This document shows, one piece after another, positions 7,831 to 17,300 of a DNA stretch of 64,000 bases. Under the pieces are notes generated by a model that saw only the letters and a list, made by a program, of their open reading frames with translations, did not search any database and was not told the DNA's origin. Source of the stretch: Nocardia puris (GTDB taxonomy: Bacteria; Actinomycetota; Actinomycetes; Mycobacteriales; Mycobacteriaceae). Position 1 is the first letter of the stretch. Each line of letters opens with the position of its first letter. Location: positions 248,001 to 312,000 of the forward strand of contig NZ_QNRE01000002.1 of NCBI RefSeq assembly GCF_003315035.1. Reading direction: 5' to 3'. Made by a program: the position numbers and the translations under genes.

Positions 7831-9336
7831 ATGAACGCAGTGGAGGCGGGCTCGCGGCGGGCCTGGCTGGGACTCGCGGTGCTGGTGCTGCCGGTGTTGC
7901 TGGTCTCGATGGACATGTCGGTGCTGTTCCTGGCCATGCCGACGCTCACCGTCGACCTGGATCCCTCGGCCGCGCAACAACTCTGGATTCTCGACATCTA
8001 CGGCTTCCTCATCGCGGGCTTGCTCATCACCATGGGCAACCTGGGCGACCGCATCGGCAGGCGCAATATCCTGCTGGCGGGCGCCACGCTGTTCGGCATC
8101 GCGTCGGTGCTGGCCGCGTTCGCGCCGAGCGCGCCCGTGCTGATCGCCGCGCGCGCCCTGATGGGCGTGGGCGGTGCGACCCTGCTGCCCTCCAGCCTCG
8201 CCCTCATCTCCAACCTTTTCACCGACACCCGCCAGCGCGCCGCGGCGATCGGCGTGTGGACGGCGTTCTTCGCGGGCGGTTCGGCCGTGGGCCCGATCCT
8301 CGGTGGGTTCCTGCTGCACCACTTCTGGTGGGGCTCGGTGTTTCTCATCAACCTGCCGGTACTGCTGATCCTGCTCGTGTTCGGCCCGCTGCTGCTGCCC
8401 GAGCACCGCGCGGGGGCGCGCGGCCCGCTCGACCTGCCCAGCGTCGCCCTGTCGATCGGCGGCATCCTGCCGGTGGTGTACGCGGTGAAGCACGCCGCGT
8501 CGGTCGGCCTGGACGCCGAGGGCATCGTCGTCGGCGCGCTCGGCGTCGCGGTGCTGGTGGCGTTCGTGCGCAGGCAGCGCGTGCTCGACGATCCGCTGCT
8601 GGATCTGAAGCTGTTCGCCCGCCCGCAGTTCCGCGTCGCCATCGGGTCCAGCCTCGTCGGCATGATCTCGCTGGCCGCGCTGAGCTACCTCACCAGCGTC
8701 TACTTGCAGTCGGTCACCGGGCGCGACCCGCTGGCCGCGGCGCTGCTCGGGATCCCGATGGCCGTGGCGGTGTTCGTGTTCTCCATGGGCGGCGCGCGGG
8801 TGGCCGCGGCGCTGGGCACCCGCGCGACGTTCGTGCTGGCCCTGCTGGCGGCCGCGCTGGGCAACATGCTGCTGCTCGGCGTGGGCGTGGACGGCGGCAT
8901 CGGCTGGTACGTGGCCGGCTCGACCATCGCCGGCATCGGCTACGGCGTGGTGTTCACCCTGGTCTCGGAGGTCGCCGTGTCCTCGGTGCCGCCCGCGCGC
9001 GCCGGGTCGGCGGTGAGCATCTCCGAGACGAGTTTCGAACTGGGCAACGCGCTCGGCCTGGCGCTGCTCGGCTCGCTGGCCGCCCTGATCTTCCGCTCCG
9101 GCGGCGACTACGCGCCGACGCTGGGCGAGACCTTGCAGCGCGCGAGCGGCGACGAGGTTCTGGTGCACAGCGCGCGGCAGTCGTTCGTCGACGGCATGCA
9201 CGTCGCGACCACGGTGGGCGCGGGCCTGCTCCTGCTCATGGCCGCGGCCGCGTGGGTGTCGACCCGCCGCGCGCCCGGTGTCGTGGAGTCTGCCGAGGTC
9301 GAAGGGGCGCAGAAGGTTTCGGCGGCCGCGGACTGA
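7831..9336 (+). CDS. DHA2-family MFS drug exporter, 501 aa
   Basis: Proton-driven multidrug efflux pump of the 14-helix DHA2 (EmrB/QacA) group, in the cytoplasmic membrane. Motif A is GNLGDRIGRRNIL after helix 2. Helix 1 carries the DMSVLFLAMPTL motif that is typical of DHA2 proteins (motif D1). Fourteen hydrophobic segments fill the length. It is divergent from a TetR repressor, implying drug-inducible expression. Substrates are unknown. The ATG at 7831 is chosen because it directly precedes the first helix; no obvious ribosome site is visible. Confidence 0.93.
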   Translation: MNAVEAGSRRAWLGLAVLVLPVLLVSMDMSVLFLAMPTLTVDLDPSAAQQLWILDIYGFLIAGLLITMGNLGDRIGRRNILLAGATLFGIASVLAAFAPSAPVLIAARALMGVGGATLLPSSLALISNLFTDTRQRAAAIGVWTAFFAGGSAVGPILGGFLLHHFWWGSVFLINLPVLLILLVFGPLLLPEHRAGARGPLDLPSVALSIGGILPVVYAVKHAASVGLDAEGIVVGALGVAVLVAFVRRQRVLDDPLLDLKLFARPQFRVAIGSSLVGMISLAALSYLTSVYLQSVTGRDPLAAALLGIPMAVAVFVFSMGGARVAAALGTRATFVLALLAAALGNMLLLGVGVDGGIGWYVAGSTIAGIGYGVVFTLVSEVAVSSVPPARAGSAVSISETSFELGNALGLALLGSLAALIFRSGGDYAPTLGETLQRASGDEVLVHSARQSFVDGMHVATTVGAGLLLLMAAAAWVSTRRAPGVVESAEVEGAQKVSAAAD

Positions 9337-9345
9337 GGCGGGTCC

Positions 9346-10077
9346 TCAGCGCGCGAAGACGGTGTTGAGGATCTCGGCCGCCCATTTGTTCACGGGCGAC
9401 AGGACATGCGCGTGGACCCAGCGCAGCGGGCGCACCACCACCGCGACCCACACGGCCGCGAACGCCGCCAGCACCGGGCGCAACACATACCGGTAGAGCG
9501 CCCGGCACGGCGTGACGACGAGGATCCCGACGATGACGGTCGCGACCTCCCACGCGTAGGTCAGCACGGTGCGCAGCAGTCGCCACAGCGGCTGAATCAC
9601 CCAGCGCCACAACGCGGTGAGCGGCCGGACGATCAGCTGGTCGGCCAACCACGCCGCGACCAAGGCGAGCACCTTCAGCGTGGGCCACAGCACCGTCGTC
9701 CACACCCAGGTGAGCGCGGGACGCAGCACGCGCCGCCACAGCCATTCCTCGACGGCGCGGCGCAGAGGCCGCAGGACGAAGTCGAGCAGCAGGGCGATCA
9801 GGGGCGTCAGCACCAACCCCCACAGCACCTGCTGTAGCAGCCACCCCCACACGAAATCCTTGAGGAACAACCAGAGCGGGCGGATCATCCAGTACCAGAA
9901 GAACCGCGCGACCGGGATCAACAGCTCCGCGACGAAGTAGACGACGGCGGCGGCCGCGCCGCGGCCGACCAACCGCAGCCCTTCCCAGAGCACGCGCAAG
10001 GGCACGAGGACGACGAGCGCGACGATCCGCGCGATCCATTCGACGGGGGAGACCGGCCGGGTCGGGGGTGTTGCCAT
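9346..10077 (-). CDS. Trp-rich repeat membrane protein, 243 aa
   Basis: Unrecognised family. After a short N-terminus the whole protein is built from about ten degenerate repeats of 16-25 residues whose core is V/I-x-R/Q-P-L followed by aromatic and basic residues (for example MIRPLWLFL, VLRPLRRAV, IVRPLTALW, VIQPLWRLL, VVRPLRWVH). There are over twenty Trp. Hydrophobic stretches alternate with Arg/Lys, suggesting repeated interfacial or re-entrant helices rather than a classic transporter. It converges with the exporter gene, 9 bases apart, and has no obvious partner. Confidence 0.82.
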   Translation of the reverse strand: MATPPTRPVSPVEWIARIVALVVLVPLRVLWEGLRLVGRGAAAAVVYFVAELLIPVARFFWYWMIRPLWLFLKDFVWGWLLQQVLWGLVLTPLIALLLDFVLRPLRRAVEEWLWRRVLRPALTWVWTTVLWPTLKVLALVAAWLADQLIVRPLTALWRWVIQPLWRLLRTVLTYAWEVATVIVGILVVTPCRALYRYVLRPVLAAFAAVWVAVVVRPLRWVHAHVLSPVNKWAAEILNTVFAR

Positions 10078-10269
10078 CGCCCTATCGTGCCGTATCGAAA
10101 AGTCCTGCGCCGCTGTGCTTCTACGCGGCGGCGCGGGTAGAACTACCTACCGGCCCGCTCGGGTAGCCGGCCGATTGCCCTGCTTCGAGAACGCGGGCGG
10201 GCGCCCGGCGTGATCGCCGGCCACCCGCCCGCGTCCCGGAGGTCACCGCTGAGCACCGGAATCCAGCGC

Positions 10270-11043
10270 TCAGGCGTCGACAACCCGCGAAGGTGCGTTG
10301 AACGCGGAGACCGCGCCGACGGCCGCTCCGGCCGCCGCCCCGACCGCGGCGGCCGGAACCGTGACGACGGCGGCGCCCACCGCGGCACCCAGCATCGGGC
10401 CCGCGACCAGGCCGACGGGCAGCAGCGGCAACCCCGCCACGAGTCCGGCCACGCCGCCCACCATGGCGCCGGTGAGCGCGAGCGGCGCGGCGGCCGCCGC
10501 ACCCACGACGGCACCCTGGGCCGCGGTGCCGATGGTCTGTCCCGCTATGCGGTCGGACCGGCTGCGCTCCATCCCGATGGAGTCCAGGAACGTCGCCAGG
10601 TTGGCCTCGGCCATCGCGGCGTTGTCGTTGATCTGGATGGCCTGCTCGCGGTCGATCCAATCCGGCGCGGGCAGCGTGACGTCGCCGAACCGGAACTGTC
10701 CCGGCGGCGGCGCGATCGGCGGCACCGGGGCCACCGGCACCGGCGGGTGCAGCACGCCGACCGGAGCCAGGTAGCTCTTGTCCGGGGCGGGTCGCGACCA
10801 CTGGAGCGAGCTGTGCGTGTTGTCCGGGATCCGCAGTCCTTCGTACGGCCGGACGTTGGGGGCCTCGGCCGGCGGCCAGGAGGCTTCCCGTTCGGGCTGG
10901 TTGACGGTGGCCGACCGGGCGGGCTCGGCGTTCGCGGTGCCGGTGCCGACCAACGCCAGCACCAGCGGGACCGCGCCCACCGCCACCATCGAGCCCACCT
11001 TTTGGCGCTGTGCGCTGGGAGCTCTGTGCTTACCGGTGCCCAT
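10270..11043 (-). CDS. Secreted glycine-zipper protein, 257 aa
   Basis: Exported protein of unknown function. Residues 1-39 form a Sec signal peptide (basic KHRAPSAQRQK start, hydrophobic core, ANA cleavage box before EP). A Pro-rich middle (VLHPPVPVAPVPPIAPPP) follows. A short conserved-looking stretch (DWIDREQAIQINDNAAMAEANL) precedes about 85 residues of Ala/Gly zipper (repeated GxxxG/AxxxG, from about 165) that could form packed membrane helices. Such proteins are common in Nocardia and Rhodococcus cell envelopes (general knowledge). The start MGTGKHR at 11043 gives a normal signal peptide; the upstream codons do not. Confidence 0.85.
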   Translation of the reverse strand: MGTGKHRAPSAQRQKVGSMVAVGAVPLVLALVGTGTANAEPARSATVNQPEREASWPPAEAPNVRPYEGLRIPDNTHSSLQWSRPAPDKSYLAPVGVLHPPVPVAPVPPIAPPPGQFRFGDVTLPAPDWIDREQAIQINDNAAMAEANLATFLDSIGMERSRSDRIAGQTIGTAAQGAVVGAAAAAPLALTGAMVGGVAGLVAGLPLLPVGLVAGPMLGAAVGAAVVTVPAAAVGAAAGAAVGAVSAFNAPSRVVDA

Positions 11044-11149
11044 ACTCACCTTTCTTCCGGGGGACTTGCTCGACGTCCGACATTCGGACCCGAGCCGCAC
11101 CCGGATTGGTGGCGTGGGCGAGAGGAATAATTGCTGGTAGATAGCTAAA

Positions 11150-12583
11150 TCAGGAGACGGCGCGATCGGGTGCGGCCTTGCCGGGGGCGCGCCCGTTGCC
11201 CGCGGGCGGCGCGCCGAGGGCGGCGGCGAGTTCGTCGGCGTCCTCCTGGTCCTCGGCGACCTGTTCCAGCGCCAGGCGCGCGAACACCCACTGCTCGGTG
11301 GCGGCCATCTGGCCGCGGGTGCGCCCGAGGAAGGTGACGAACCACTGGATCACCGTGATGATCCGGCTGCGGTAGCCCACCAGGTAGTACAGGTGCAGCG
11401 CCAGCCAGGCCAGCCAGGCGATGAACCCGCCGAACTCCAGCTTGCCCACCTGGCACACGGCGCTGAACCGCGACACCGTGGCCATGCTGCCCTTGTTGAA
11501 GTACTTGAACGGCTTGCGCTGCTCGGGCGTCTGGCCCTTGAGCCCGGCCTTGATCTGCTTGGCGGCGTAGGTGGCGCCCTGGATCGCGCCCTGCGCCTGA
11601 CCCGGCACGTCGGGCACCGACATCAGATCGCCGACCACGAAGACGTTCGGGTGACCCTTGATGGTGAGGTCGGGTTCGACGATCACGCGCCCGGCGCGGT
11701 CCACCTCGGTGCCCTCGGAACGCTCGGCCAGCATCTTGCCCAGCGGGCTGGCCTGCACGCCCGCCGACCACACCTTGCAGGAGGACTCGATGCGCCGCAG
11801 GGTGCCGTCGGCGTCCTTCACCGTCACGCCGTGCGCGTCGATATCGGTGACCATCGCGTTGAGCTGGATCTCCACGCCCATCTTCTCCAGCCTGCGCTGC
11901 GCCTTGCCGCCCAGCTTCGGGCCCATCGGGCCGAGCACCGCGCCCGCGCCCTCGATGAGGATGACCCGCGCGTCGCGCGGATCGATGTTGTGGAAGGTCC
12001 CCTCCAGCGTGCGGTCGGACAGCTCGGCGATCTGCCCCGCCAGCTCCACGCCGGTGGGGCCCGCGCCGACCACCACGAAGGTGAGCAGCCGGTCGCGCAT
12101 CTCCTGGGTGGTGGCCAGCTCGGCGCTCTCGAACGCGCCGAGGATGCGGCCGCGCAGCTCGAGCGCGTCGTCGATGGTCTTCATGCCCGGCGCGTAGGTG
12201 GCGAAGTGGTCGTTGCCGAAGTAGGACTGCTGGGCGCCGGTGGCGACGATGAGGCTGTCGAACGGGGTGACGGTGTCCTGGTTCAGCAACCGTGAGGTGA
12301 CCGTGTTGTGCTCCAGGTCGATGTCGACGACCTCGCCCATGAGCACCTGGGCGTTCTTCTGTTTGCGCAGCACCAGGCGGGTCGCGGGGGCGATCTCGCC
12401 GACCGAGAGGATGCCGGTGGCGACCTGGTACAGCAGCGGCTGGAACAGGTGGGTGGAGGTCTTGGAGATGAGGGTGACGTCCACGTCGGCGCGCTTGAGA
12501 TGCTTGGTGCCGAACAGGCCGCCGAAGCCCGAACCGATCACCACCACCTTGTGACGACGGTTCTCGACAGACTGAGTGCTCAT
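11150..12583 (-). CDS. ndh: Type II NADH dehydrogenase (NDH-2), 477 aa
   Basis: Single-subunit, non-proton-pumping NADH:menaquinone oxidoreductase on the inner face of the membrane. The N-terminal FAD site is VVVIGSGFGGLFGTKHL (about 12-28). The quinone-side motif THLFQPLLYQVATG is intact. The NADH site is FVVVGAGPTGVELAGQIAEL (about 170-190). The C-terminal GGFIAWLAWLALHLYYLVGYRSR segment is the amphipathic membrane anchor typical of actinobacterial Ndh. The start at 12583 leaves a short tail before the FAD fold, as in mycobacteria. It is monocistronic by spacing. Confidence 0.95.
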   Translation of the reverse strand: MSTQSVENRRHKVVVIGSGFGGLFGTKHLKRADVDVTLISKTSTHLFQPLLYQVATGILSVGEIAPATRLVLRKQKNAQVLMGEVVDIDLEHNTVTSRLLNQDTVTPFDSLIVATGAQQSYFGNDHFATYAPGMKTIDDALELRGRILGAFESAELATTQEMRDRLLTFVVVGAGPTGVELAGQIAELSDRTLEGTFHNIDPRDARVILIEGAGAVLGPMGPKLGGKAQRRLEKMGVEIQLNAMVTDIDAHGVTVKDADGTLRRIESSCKVWSAGVQASPLGKMLAERSEGTEVDRAGRVIVEPDLTIKGHPNVFVVGDLMSVPDVPGQAQGAIQGATYAAKQIKAGLKGQTPEQRKPFKYFNKGSMATVSRFSAVCQVGKLEFGGFIAWLAWLALHLYYLVGYRSRIITVIQWFVTFLGRTRGQMAATEQWVFARLALEQVAEDQEDADELAAALGAPPAGNGRAPGKAAPDRAVS

Positions 12584-12775
12584 CGCCCTGCTCCTCGAAG
12601 GTCCGGGGTGCGTCCCCCGTGAACGGTTACCGACAAGCCTCAACCGTAGTCTGCCGTTCCCGCAGCGTCACGACGAGATCGGTGTCGGCGGTGTGTTGCG
12701 CGGTCGTCGCTCACCGCGGGCCCGGCGGCGGAGTGAGCCGCCCCGGTCGCGCGGTGACCGGGGCGGGTCCGTCCG

Positions 12776-13648
12776 TCAGCGGCCCGCGAGCAGGATCTCG
12801 GCCAGGCGGGTGTCGGTGTCGGCGCCCTCGGTGTAGCCGCCCTCGCCGCCGAGGGAGGTCATGATCGCCAGGGTATAGCGCTCGCCGGGGCCCGCGAAGC
12901 CGACCGAGTTCACCACCCAGCCGCCCTGTTCGGCGGACCAGCCGTTCTTGAGGCCCGGGCGCAGCCGCGCGCCCGCGCCCCAGACGCCCCAGTGCTGGTT
13001 GGAGTCGACGTTGCGCATCCGGTCCAGCAGGTAGTTGCGGTCGTCGGGGTGCATGACGGAGAGGACGTGGTCCATCAGCCGGTCCAGATCGGCGGCCGTG
13101 CACTTCTGGAAGGACCAGTCCGGGAACATCGCGGTGGTGGTGGGCTGCGGGATGAGCGAGACCATGCCGTTGGCGCGGAAGGCGTTGTTGAACGCCATCC
13201 GGTCGAAGCCCGCGTACTTGTTCCACAGCAGGTCGGCGGCGGCGTCGTTGGACGTGGCCAGCATGGCCTCGATCCGCTCGCGATCCTCGGGGCCGAGCAC
13301 GACGGCGCCGACGCGCGCCCGGTTGAGCAGGTCGGCGGCGATGGCCAGCTTGATGGTGGAGGCCGTCCACACCGAATTCTCGGCGTGCTGGTTGGCGTAG
13401 ACACCGCCGGTCACCCGGTCGCGCAGCACGTAGCCGGTGACGCCGGGCCGCGAGTTCAGGTAGGCGTCGGCCTTGGCGATCCGGTTGCTCAGATCGCAGT
13501 CGAAACCGTCGCGGCAGCCCGGCGCGGCGTGCGCGTGGGGGGCCGCGGCGGGGGGCAGCAGGAGGGGCGCGCTCGGGATCAGAATCGCCGCGGCGGCCAG
13601 GACACAGGCGGATGCGGCCACGCGCGGAACGGTGCGGGTGGCGGCCAT
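12776..13648 (-). CDS. Secreted class A beta-lactamase-like serine hydrolase, 290 aa
   Basis: A signal peptide occupies about residues 1-42 (MAATRTVPRV start, Ala-rich core, ending AHAHA). The mature part has the penicillin-binding fold motifs: S-x-x-K as ASTIK, the SDN-like element as TSNDAA, and KNG in place of KTG. All are in order, so a covalent serine mechanism is possible. The Glu166-type omega loop is not clear, so it may be a peptidoglycan-related hydrolase or carboxypeptidase-like protein rather than a resistance enzyme. Two Cys near the mature N-terminus may form a disulfide. The start could also be 13678. Confidence 0.85.
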   Translation of the reverse strand: MAATRTVPRVAASACVLAAAAILIPSAPLLLPPAAAPHAHAAPGCRDGFDCDLSNRIAKADAYLNSRPGVTGYVLRDRVTGGVYANQHAENSVWTASTIKLAIAADLLNRARVGAVVLGPEDRERIEAMLATSNDAAADLLWNKYAGFDRMAFNNAFRANGMVSLIPQPTTTAMFPDWSFQKCTAADLDRLMDHVLSVMHPDDRNYLLDRMRNVDSNQHWGVWGAGARLRPGLKNGWSAEQGGWVVNSVGFAGPGERYTLAIMTSLGGEGGYTEGADTDTRLAEILLAGR

Positions 13649-13940
13649 GGGGTAACGCACGAGGGAAGACGATCGCACATCGCCGCGCGCGACGCACGTC
13701 TCGAGTCCCTATGGCCGCGAATTGCCAGGTCGATACGTGCTTGCACCACAGGGGGTTTCGCCGCGTACGGCGGAAGTTCTACGGCTCGCCGGCTGGGCAA
13801 GGCCTGGGCACCGTTGGCGTGGGTCCCAGGACAATTCGTGGGCGTGGGACTCGGTGTGGGCGGCGGAAACGGCCTCTGGTGCGCCCCCCGCGGGGGACGT
13901 CGACGCGGTTGGATGGGCGACAGGGCCCAGGGCGCCCCGG

Positions 13941-14144
13941 TCAGCGGAAGGCGGCGCGGAGGTCTTCGACGGTGCGGCCGTTGAGGCGGTAGCAGTGGGC
14001 GAAGGCTTCGGCGTGCTCCTCGCGCGGCCAGGTGTGCAGGACGGCGGTGCCGTAGTGACGCGTGTTCACCAACTCCCAGCGGTCGCCTACGCGGCGGACC
14101 GTGAACCCGCCGGTGGGGACGAGGGGGATCACCTTCGCATCCAT
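13941..14144 (-). CDS. Small conserved hypothetical protein, 67 aa
   Basis: A short soluble protein beginning MDAKVIPLVPTGGFTVRR. It is rich in beta-strand-forming residues, then has a HTWPREEHAEAFAHCYRLNG helix. It reads like an actinobacterial protein with normal codon bias (GC-rich third positions). No family is recognised. The ATG at 14144 is preferred over an upstream start because the upstream residues are atypical. It is divergent from recC across about 180 bases. Confidence 0.65.
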   Translation of the reverse strand: MDAKVIPLVPTGGFTVRRVGDRWELVNTRHYGTAVLHTWPREEHAEAFAHCYRLNGRTVEDLRAAFR

Positions 14145-14309
14145 GACGCGAACCAGCCTTTCGGTGCAGCTCAGCCTTTCCTCCCCGCGGAGCACTCTGG
14201 CACAGGGGTCCGACAGAATCGCGGCGACACGGCCGTGCGCCGCGCGGGTGTGTGGTCCAGCTCACGCCTCGGGCGGCGGGGCGGCGGGGTTGCGCGCCGG
14301 TCGCTGGCG

Positions 14310-14315
14310 TATAAA
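14310..14315 (+). promoter_or_regulatory. -10 element giving a probably leaderless recC mRNA
   Basis: TATAAA lies six bases before the recC ATG, with TTGCGC (14290-14295) upstream at a short spacing. No Shine-Dalgarno is present. A start site at or next to the ATG would make recCBD a leaderless transcript, which is common in actinobacteria. Confidence 0.5.
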
Positions 14316-14321
14316 CGTGCC

Positions 14322-17300
14322 ATGCCGCTGCACATCCACCGGGCCGAGCGCGCCGACGCCCTGGCGGACGCGCTCGCGGCGCTGCTGGCCGTGCCGCCGC
14401 CCGATCCGTTCGCGGCGGAGGTGGTGGCGGTGCCCGCGAAGGGCATCGAACGGTGGCTCACCCAGCATCTGTCGGCGGTGCTCGGCGTCTCGGGCGGCGG
14501 CCGCGACGGCATCGCCGCGAACATCCGTTTCCCCCCGCCTGCCGCGCTGGTCGCGGAGGTGCTGGCGGCGAGTTCCGGCGTGGCGGCACAGGATGATCCG
14601 TGGGCGCACGAACGCGCGGTGTGGGCGCTGCTGCGGGTCGTCGACGCGGCCGCCGCCGAACCGTGGGCCGCGGTGCTGGCCCGGCACCTCGGCGCGGGCG
14701 ATCCGCCGCGCGGGGAGCACCGGCTCGGCAGGCGCTACGCCACCGCCGCGCACCTGGCGGGCCTGTTCGAGGGCTACGGCGCGCAGCGGCCCCGGCTGAT
14801 CACCGAATGGGCGTCCGGGGCCGACACCGACGGCGCGGGCCATCCGATCCCCGGCGACCTGGCCTGGCAGCCGCAGCTGTGGCGGCGGCTGCGCGGCGAG
14901 CTCGACGCGCCCAGCCCGGCCGAGCGGCTCGACGCGGCCTGCGCCCGGCTGCGCGCCGAACCCGATCTGGTCGAACTGCCGCAACGGCTTTCGCTGTTCG
15001 GCGTGACGCGGCTGCCCACCGATCAGCTGGCCGTGCTGGACGCGCTCGCCGCCACCCGCGACGTCCACCTGTGGCTCGCCCACCCGAGCCCGGTCATGTG
15101 GTCGGCCCTGTCGGGCGCGCGCCCCGCGATCGCCCGCGCCGACGACGAGACCGCGGCGCTGGTCCAGCACCCCCTACTGTCGGGTCTGGCGCGCGACGTT
15201 CGAGAGACCCAGCAGCGCCTCGCCTCCCTGACGGCGGTGTCGACGGACGAACACATCCCGTCGGCAGCGAACCTGGCTGGGCCGGAGTGGTATTCGAATG
15301 CGTCCCCGGCGGCTGCCGAGGATGACAGCGTGGAGCACGCGAATCACCCTGCGCCACCAGATCATTCGACCCTGCTGTCGGCGTTGCAGGCCGGAATCCG
15401 GGACGACGCCTGGCCGCCGCCCGCGATCCCCGCCGACGACAGTGTGCGCGTGCACGTCTGCCACGGTCCGTCGCGACAGGTGGAGGTGCTGCGGGAGTGC
15501 CTGCTCGGGCTCTTCGCCGCCGACACCGCCCTCGAACCACGCGACGTGCTGATCATGTGCCCCGACGTGGAGACCTACGCCCCGCTCGTGCGCGCGGCGT
15601 TCGGCGCGCGCTCCGGGGGTGAGAGTCCGCAGGAGGCAACGCATCCCGCGCACCAGCTGCGCGTGCGGCTGGCGGACCGGGATCGGTCGGTCACCAATCC
15701 GCTGCTGGCCGTGATCGCCGTGCTGCTCGAACTGGCCGACGGGCGGGTCACCGTGACCCAGGTGCTGGATCTGGCCGCGGCCGAAACCGTGCGCCGCCGT
15801 TGTGGTTTCGACGAGGACGCGATCGAGCGGCTGCGCGAGTGGGCGGCCGAATCGGGGGCGCGCTGGGGGATCGGGCAGCGCCAGCGCCAGGCGTTCGGGC
15901 TCGCCGACTTCGGGCAGAACACCCTCAACGGCGCGGTGGACCGTATCCTGCTGGGCGTCACGGCCGACGAATCCGCCGAGGACTGGCTCGATCTCGCGCT
16001 GCCGCTGGACGACGTGGACAGCAACGACGTGGACCTGGCCGGCCGCTTCGCCGAATTCGTGGACCGCCTCGCGGTGTGCCTGCGCGATCTGCGCGGCCCG
16101 CGACCCGCGCACGAGTGGGCGGCCGTGCTCGCCCGCGCGCTGGACCTGCTGACCGACGTGCCCGACAGCCAGTCCTGGATGCGCACGGAGGCGCGCCGCG
16201 AGATCGCCGCCGCCACCGAGCACGCGGGGGACACGCCGCTGCGGCTGGCCGACGTGACGGTGCTGCTGTCGAGCAGGCTGGCGGCGCGGCCCACCCGCGC
16301 GAACTTCCGCACCGGCGAGCTGACCGTGTGCACGCTGGTGCCGATGCGCTCGGTGCCGCATCGCGTGGTGGTGCTGCTGGGCATGGACGACGACGTCTTC
16401 CCGCGCACCGGCGGCGTGGACGGCGACGACGTGCTGGCCCGCGATCCGCTGCTGGGCGAACGCGATCCGCGCGCGGAAGACCGCCAGCTGCTGCTGGACG
16501 CGGTGCTCGCGGCGCGGGAGAAGCTGCTGATCTTCCACACCGGCGCGGACCCGATCACCGGCGCGCACCGCCCGCCCGCCATCCCGGTCGCCGAGGTCCT
16601 CGACGCGGTGCGGGCGCACGTGGGCGCGGCGGGCATGCGCGAGATCGTGACCCGTCATCCCCTGCAAGGGTTCGATCGGCGGAACTTCCTGGCGGACAAC
16701 CCGTTCAGCTTCGACGAGGTCGCCCTCGCGGGCGCGGTGGCCGCCGGCGCTGCGCCCGCGCCGCGTCCGCCGTTCCTCGCCGAACCGCTGCCGATGCCGG
16801 ATCAGGGCGATGTCGCCCTGGCTGATCTGATCGCCTTCGCCGAACATCCCGTGCGTGGATTCCTCTGGCAGCGGCTGGGATTGCGCGTGCCCGACCACGA
16901 GGAGGACATCGCCGACCGGCTGCCCATCGAACTGGACGGCCTCGCGAAATGGGAGCTGGGCGAACGCCTGCTGGCGGCGCGGCTCACCGGTGCCGATCCG
17001 GCGGTGCTGCGGGCGGCGGAATGGCGGCGCGGCACGCTGCCGCCGTTCGCGCTCGGCGCGGCGGTGCTGGACGAGGTCGAGCACACGGTGGACCGGCTGG
17101 TCCGCGCCTCGCAACCCGACTACGAGGGTGAAGCGCGGGCGGTGGACATCGCGATCGACCTCGGCGGCGGACGCATGCTCACCGGCACCGTGCCCGAGGT
17201 CCGCGCCGACACGCTGGTGCGCACCACGTTCTCCCGGCTCGCGCCGAAACATCGCATGGCGGCGTGGGTTTCGCTGTTGGCGCTGGCGGCCACCGAGGAC

